A stretch of DNA of 8,830 bases from Gemmatimonadales bacterium UBA4718 (GTDB lineage: Bacteria > Gemmatimonadota > Gemmatimonadetes > Gemmatimonadales > Gemmatimonadaceae), in the NCBI GenBank assembly GCA_002404375.1, contig DHJO01000047.1, positions 13,125 to 21,954 of the forward strand, read 5' to 3'. Under the pieces are notes generated by a model that worked only from the letters and a program-made list of their open reading frames with translations, made no database searches and had not been told where the DNA came from. The position numbers and the translations under genes are program-made. Numbering within the stretch: the stretch's first letter is position 1; each line of letters opens with the position of its first letter. Below are positions 4,671-8,830 of this stretch, piece by piece.

Positions 4671-6178
4671 GGCGCCGTTGCACTCTGGCGAAATCCGCCA
4701 TTCCGAGCGACACTATTTACAGTGACACCTTCGAAAAGAACCTGGCGAGTAGGGCGCAGCGGCTAGCGCGTGCGGCCACCGCGGCTGCGCTCCTCACTGT
4801 CGCTGCATGCACCGGCAGCAGGCAGCCGTCGATCGCGATAACTCACGTGTCGGTGATCGACGTCGTCTCCGGAACGACGCGGTCAGACAACACCGTGATC
4901 ATCACGGGGAATCGCATCGTCTACGCGGGCCCCGCTGCTCGCGCCAACGTTCCCGGTGACGCACGCGTGCTGGATGGGCGTGGGAAATTCCTCATCCCTG
5001 AACTCTGGGATATGCACGTGCATGCGTTCGTGTGGGTCTTTTCCGATTTCGCGGGCCCGCTCATGCTCGCCAACGGCGTTACGGGTGCGCGAGACATGGG
5101 CTATCTCATAGACACTACGCTCAGGTGGAAGCACGACATCGCCGCGGGGCGTGAATCGGGACCGCGTCTCGTCGTCGGTGTTCGCGTCGATGGACCGGTG
5201 GGCCGCGCGCAATTCGTCAGCCATGTGGCCAGCGAAGTTGACGCAGTGCGAGCGGTAGACACTCTGGCGCGAAAGAAAGACGGATCTGTCCGGGCGGACT
5301 TCGTCAGCACCGACGCGTTCATTCCGCGAGCGGCATTCTTCGGTCTCGCAAAAGAGGCCCGCACGCTCCGGTTTCTTTTCGCTGGACGCGTGCCTTTGTC
5401 GGTCAGCGTCATCGAGGCGTCGGACTCCGGACAACGAAGCGTCGAGCAGGAGGATGATCTGATGCGCGCGTGCACTTCGCGTGAGAGTGTTTTCCGCGCT
5501 CAGCTTGCCGACACGACCAACAGGCGTACTGGTGACGACCCTCTTCAGCTGCGTAGCCAGGCACGCGCAATACTTTCGTCCTACGATCCGGAACGATGCC
5601 GCCTGGTCATGGAGACTCTTGCCCGAAATCACACTTGGGTCACGCCGACGCTTGTCGCGTATCAGCCATACGCCCACTCCTTCGACAGTGCCACAAGGCA
5701 TCCAGAGTGGATCAAATACGTTCCGAGAATCGTCGAGGGCGGGTGGCAACACAAAGTGCTCGCTGTCCCCAAGCCTGATTCGGCCATGGTCCAGAGCTCG
5801 TTCAGCTTTGAGCGAACCGGCGCGCTCCACAGAGCGGGCGTAGGGCTTCTCGCCGGCACAGACGCGCCGCGGGCATTCATCTACCCAGGCTTCAGTCTGC
5901 ACGAAGAGCTCGCACTACTCGTCAGGTCGGGACTCACCCCTCTCGAGGCGTTACGGACCGCGACGTACAATCCGGCCGACTATCTGGGCTCGTTGGATTC
6001 GCTAGGCACGATCGGGGTGGGGAAGATCGCGGATCTGGTGTTGCTCGAGGCGAATCCGCTGACGGACATTCGCAACACGACGCGCATTTCCGCCGTCATC
6101 GCCAATGGGCGTGTGTTCGATTCGGCTGCGCGCGCTGCATTGCTGCACCACGTTGTGACGGCGCTCAAGCGCGATTAG
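4655..6178 (+). CDS. Amidohydrolase-superfamily lipoprotein with missing metal ligands
   Basis: The frame is 507 codons. A lipoprotein signal is clear: Arg-rich start, hydrophobic stretch and lipobox LTVAAC with the acylated Cys at residue 52, so the protein should be exported and membrane-anchored. The amidohydrolase fold follows: N-terminal beta strands, HxH metal motif (WDMHVH, H121 and H123), NGVTGARDMG, WVTPTLV, LLAGTD with D403, and the usual C-terminal segment VGKIADLVLLEANPL. Compared with the imidazolonepropionase-like relatives I know, the bridging Lys is Ser218 (ADFVSTD), the His of GHVP is Arg245 (AGRVP) and the His of SIEH is Gln265 (SVEQ). The start is doubtful: GTG 4655 lies in a strong hairpin and gives an over-long signal. 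Only TTG 4661 and CTG codons follow; CTG at 4742 would give a normal 23-residue signal. The stop overlaps the end of the convergent PAP2 gene by 4 bases. Confidence 0.85.
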   Translation: MSLSYRRRCTLAKSAIPSDTIYSDTFEKNLASRAQRLARAATAAALLTVAACTGSRQPSIAITHVSVIDVVSGTTRSDNTVIITGNRIVYAGPAARANVPGDARVLDGRGKFLIPELWDMHVHAFVWVFSDFAGPLMLANGVTGARDMGYLIDTTLRWKHDIAAGRESGPRLVVGVRVDGPVGRAQFVSHVASEVDAVRAVDTLARKKDGSVRADFVSTDAFIPRAAFFGLAKEARTLRFLFAGRVPLSVSVIEASDSGQRSVEQEDDLMRACTSRESVFRAQLADTTNRRTGDDPLQLRSQARAILSSYDPERCRLVMETLARNHTWVTPTLVAYQPYAHSFDSATRHPEWIKYVPRIVEGGWQHKVLAVPKPDSAMVQSSFSFERTGALHRAGVGLLAGTDAPRAFIYPGFSLHEELALLVRSGLTPLEALRTATYNPADYLGSLDSLGTIGVGKIADLVLLEANPLTDIRNTTRISAVIANGRVFDSAARAALLHHVVTALKRD

Positions 6179-6897
6179 GTAGCTGGCTGCGCTGCCTCTC
6201 CCTCTCCGCCATGGGGCTCGCTCGTGCGCAAGCGTTCGTAAAGCGCTGCGCTCATCGCGGCGACGAAGAGTCCGACGGTCCAGCCTCCCACGACATCGGT
6301 CGTCCAGTGCACGTCCAGATAAAGCCGGGTGAGTCCCACGACTAGCGGCACGATACCGCCGATCGCAATCGCAGCGGGCCACGATATGATTCGCTCGCGC
6401 GCGAGAACGTAGCAAAGCGTTACCATCACCGCCGCGGACGTTGCCGCGTGCCCGCTGGGAAAAGAGAACGTTCGCTCGTTGATGAGCATGGCTCCCGCGG
6501 GACGGGCGCGACCGTAGAGGAGCTTCATCCCGCCGGCCAAGAGCCCGCCCGCGGCGGGCGCGGCGACGATCACGCCCGCTTTGCTCCGGCCGCGACCGCG
6601 GTAAAACCACACGCCTGCCGCGATTGCTACGACGACCATGACGTTCGGGGAGCCGATCCACGTAAGTGCGGCGGCGATCTTGTAGAGCGTCGGATTCTGG
6701 TGCGCCAGGAACCACGCTCGAACGGCATTGTCGAACGGTCCAGTCGATTTCTCGGCGACATCCTCTCCGACATCGGCAAATATGGCCAGCGCGATCGCCG
6801 AGACAATCGCGATGAGCGTCCAGTACGTGAGAAGTCTTCTGAGCCACTCCCGAACGCGATAGGTGTGCGCGGAAGTGCGCTCGACACTTGTTGTCAC
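6175..6897 (-). CDS. PAP2-family membrane phosphatase
   Basis: The 240-residue integral membrane protein belongs to the type 2 phosphatidic acid phosphatase family, which removes phosphate from lipid phosphates such as phosphatidate or undecaprenyl pyrophosphate at the outer face of the membrane. All three signature motifs are present, numbered from the GTG at 6897: K125-x6-R132-P133 (KLLYGRARP), S148-G149-H150 (FPSGHA), and R191-x5-H197-x3-D201 (TRLYLDVHWTTD). About six hydrophobic segments surround them. The frame stays open upstream, but I chose the GTG at 6897 because its GTGA overlaps the stop of the PHP gene by 4 bases, the mark of coupled translation. Specific substrate cannot be read from sequence. 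Confidence 0.88.
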   Translation of the reverse strand: MTTSVERTSAHTYRVREWLRRLLTYWTLIAIVSAIALAIFADVGEDVAEKSTGPFDNAVRAWFLAHQNPTLYKIAAALTWIGSPNVMVVVAIAAGVWFYRGRGRSKAGVIVAAPAAGGLLAGGMKLLYGRARPAGAMLINERTFSFPSGHAATSAAVMVTLCYVLARERIISWPAAIAIGGIVPLVVGLTRLYLDVHWTTDVVGGWTVGLFVAAMSAALYERLRTSEPHGGEGEAAQPAT

Positions 6898-8225
6898 GAA
6901 GCGCCCCGCACAGCGGCCGCCGCATCGATAAGCGGGCCCGGCGCTCTCCGTCCCATCGTTTCTCTGACTCGAATGCGAAGCCGTCTGCGAGTTCTTCGCG
7001 CGCGGATCAACGAGAGGAGCGCGGCGCCCCAGCTCCACAGAATCCAGGAAAGCCTGTCGCGGAGATTCATCGTGCGGAGCATCAACGAGCCGACCGCAAC
7101 GCCACCCAGGGCAGCTTCTACTCTTCCCGATGCCGGCCCGACGGTTCTGCGGGCAATCACATCAGTCGTGCCGGGCACGCGCGCGAGGATCGTTCGACGA
7201 ATTGCGAGGTCGAGCGATGCCGGAGTCATGCGACGCCATCCTGGTATGCGCAACACGCTCCACGCCGGTGCTGCTCGTCCCCAACCATGATTGTCCGATC
7301 CGGCAATTGGAGCGAGGTGCAGCTTGTCGGCAAGCGCCAGGATGCCCTTCTTGTCTCGAGCCGCCTGTGCCATTCCACGAGGACCACCGTCCGAGACTTC
7401 GATGCCGGCCAGACGGATTGGACCGGTGTATTCGCTGGGCGGAACACGGACAATGCTGCCCGGCATGGTGAGAAGGAGAATTGGCGGAACCGGACCGCCA
7501 TCGGCCTCAACCATCGCTCCTTGCAGGTCGGCCGAAGTGAGTCTCGTTCGACTGGGATTCGCTCCGAGCAGTATCGGGTGTTCGTCGCCGTCCCGAAGCT
7601 CGACTCCCGGAAGTAGCGTCATGCCGTCGCCGGCAACCGATGGGTTCCGTTCAGCCGCATCGAGCGCTCCCTCGAAGGTGCGGTGGTCGGTGATGTACGC
7701 GGCGTTGAATCCGGAGCTCAGGTGCCATTCGCGATTTCTCTCCGCGTCAAAGTCGGGTCGTCCATCGTGCGATGCTGATGTGTGGCTGTGAAAATCGACC
7801 GCGATGAGATCCGGATCCTGTAGACTCAGCGAGGCCATCGGTCTCCTGAGCACGAGCATGATTCCGACTATCGCGACCGTTCCGCCGACGAAGCGCAGAC
7901 ACGAAATAATCGTGCTCAGAGATCTGAATCCACGCGGACGCCGCAAGTCGCGGGCGATCCCGGGTGCAAAAAACACCACAACGCAGAGCGCGAAAGTGGC
8001 CCAGTACTGCGCGGGGGAGAGCAGCGTCAGCGTATCGAGGATGTTCGACGCCGGCGCAAGAACGTCGTAGAGAAATGGAGTCTTGAGATTTGCCGCGGCC
8101 GGCGAGTGGGACTGGACGACATCTACCAGGGGCGACAAAGAAAAGGCCGCTGCCACGCCAACAGCTAAAGTGATCAACAGCGGCCATCTGTATCGTGCGG
8201 CACGACGTAAGCTCGAAGCTTGCAC
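6894..8225 (-). CDS. Membrane-anchored PHP-domain putative phosphoesterase
   Basis: The 443-residue protein has three N-terminal membrane segments (about residues 15-38, 65-88 and 108-127), a PHP (polymerase and histidinol phosphatase) domain at about 140-330, and one or two hydrophobic segments at 373-408 before a strongly basic tail. PHP metal motifs are visible: H146-S-H148 (VDFHSHTSASHDG), D180-H181 (YITDHRTF), the Glu of LLPGVE (E209), and D311-N-H313 (AGSDNH). The domain binds two or three metal ions and usually hydrolyses phosphoesters. By the positive-inside rule it would face outward, between segment 3 and the C-terminal one. I chose the GTG at 8225 with GAGG just upstream. The open frame reaches further but would overlap the kinase. 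The substrate is unknown. Confidence 0.8.
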   Translation of the reverse strand: MQASSLRRAARYRWPLLITLAVGVAAAFSLSPLVDVVQSHSPAAANLKTPFLYDVLAPASNILDTLTLLSPAQYWATFALCVVVFFAPGIARDLRRPRGFRSLSTIISCLRFVGGTVAIVGIMLVLRRPMASLSLQDPDLIAVDFHSHTSASHDGRPDFDAERNREWHLSSGFNAAYITDHRTFEGALDAAERNPSVAGDGMTLLPGVELRDGDEHPILLGANPSRTRLTSADLQGAMVEADGGPVPPILLLTMPGSIVRVPPSEYTGPIRLAGIEVSDGGPRGMAQAARDKKGILALADKLHLAPIAGSDNHGWGRAAPAWSVLRIPGWRRMTPASLDLAIRRTILARVPGTTDVIARRTVGPASGRVEAALGGVAVGSLMLRTMNLRDRLSWILWSWGAALLSLIRARRTRRRLRIRVRETMGRRAPGPLIDAAAAVRGAS

Positions 8226-8293
8226 TTGCCTCGCTTGAATAAATGCGGCGGAGATTCGTTTACGGACTCTAGACGAATGACCTGTCGCTACGA

Positions 8294-8830
8294 TTACACC
8301 CCAGGCGCCGGCCGCGGAAAAGTTACCACAACCCTGGTTCCGTGTCCCGGTTCGGAGGTGAGCGAGATCTCCGCACCGTGTTCGCGCGCGATCCACCTCG
8401 CGATGGAAAGTCCGAGGCCGGCGCCATCGGTTCGGCTCCGAGCCGTTTCCCCTCGAAAAAATCTCTGAAAAACCCGGGACAGATCCTCCGGCTTGATTCC
8501 GATGCCGGTGTCCTGGACCCCGAACGTCGGCACGCCCTGATGCAGCGACACGCGCACGCGAACTTCGCCGCCGCCGTCGGTGAACTTCACGGCGTTATCG
8601 AGAACAATCATGATCAGCTGACGGATGAGTGCGGGATCACCGACCACCGGCGCTTCCTCGAATTCCTCGACCGTCACCTCGACGCCTTTTTGTCGGGCGA
8701 CAACGCGTGAGGCGCCAGCGGCATCGATCGCCACATCGTCGAGGAAGAAGCGTTCCCGCTCGATCTGTCGTTCGCCCGAGTCGGCGCGAGCGAGAACGAG
8801 GAGGCTATCCACGATTCCGCCGAGCCGGCG
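8294..8830 (-). CDS. Sensor histidine kinase, C-terminal part (gene continues beyond the window)
   Basis: 178 residues are visible and the frame stays open to the right edge, so the sensor and the phosphorylated His lie outside. The first residues (RRLGGIVDSLLVLARADSGE) look like the second helix of the HisKA dimerisation domain. The HATPase domain follows with the N box (VLDNAVKFTDGGG, N79), the G1 box DTGIGI, the F box VFQRFFRGE and the G2 box GAGLGLSIARWIAREHG. It should autophosphorylate with ATP and pass phosphate to a response regulator. The stop lies 68 bases before the PHP gene in the same direction, so the three minus-strand genes may share a transcript. The partner regulator is probably further right. 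Confidence 0.92.
   Translation of the reverse strand, partial: RRLGGIVDSLLVLARADSGERQIERERFFLDDVAIDAAGASRVVARQKGVEVTVEEFEEAPVVGDPALIRQLIMIVLDNAVKFTDGGGEVRVRVSLHQGVPTFGVQDTGIGIKPEDLSRVFQRFFRGETARSRTDGAGLGLSIARWIAREHGAEISLTSEPGHGTRVVVTFPRPAPGV

Noticed and set aside
4883..5902. 339-codon open frame on the minus strand opposite the amidohydrolase
   Set aside because: Antisense to a clear family member; long antisense frames are common in G+C-rich genes.
6002..6925. 307-codon minus-strand frame and a 280-codon plus-strand frame (6448-7290) over the PAP2 and PHP genes
   Set aside because: Both are shadows of the PAP2 and PHP genes, with Arg-rich composition and no domain.

Overview
The window holds two kinds of DNA. 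Bases 1 to about 4,400 look like a small integrated element, with moderate G+C, long structured non-coding stretches, a restriction-modification cassette, and an excisionase-like gene followed by a tyrosine integrase. Bases 4,466 to 8,830 look like ordinary chromosome of a G+C-rich bacterium, with two tRNA genes, a lipoprotein of the amidohydrolase superfamily, and a minus-strand operon of histidine kinase, membrane PHP protein and PAP2 phosphatase. The amidohydrolase and the general gene style suggest Gemmatimonadota or a similar phylum. That is an impression from protein style only.

Element, left to right. The left edge (1-22, minus strand) reads as the anticodon arm and variable loop of tRNA-Pro(TGG), whose 5' half is missing, as expected for an attachment-site remnant. 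A non-coding stretch follows to about 532, with a tandem 12-bp repeat (122-147), two GATATC palindromes and an intrinsic-terminator-like hairpin. Next come a small single-pass membrane protein (533-850, +), an MT-A70 family adenine methyltransferase (896-1582, -) and a BglII/BstYI-like restriction endonuclease (1509-2246, -). The endonuclease is preceded by an 18-codon ORF with a perfect ribosome binding site. A structured non-coding stretch (2300-2765) separates this cassette from the excisionase-like protein (2766-3140, +) and integrase (3142-4371, +). A second tandem 12-bp repeat lies just after the integrase stop.

The endonuclease and methyltransferase overlap by 74 bp in one operon, endonuclease first, and should form a type II restriction-modification system, probably with a GATC-centred target. 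The element contains 14 GATC tetramers but none as RGATCY, while the chromosomal part has seven RGATCY among about 30 GATC (hand count). All five GATATC hexamers in the window lie in the two non-coding patches that flank the cassette.

Chromosomal part. tRNA-Thr(CGT) and tRNA-Gly(CCC) are intact and followed by a strong GC hairpin. The amidohydrolase keeps the first HxH metal motif and the last Asp but appears to have lost the bridging Lys and two metal-binding His, so it may be a pseudo-enzyme or a changed enzyme. The kinase-PHP-PAP2 operon is tightly packed, with a 4-base stop/start overlap between PHP and PAP2.
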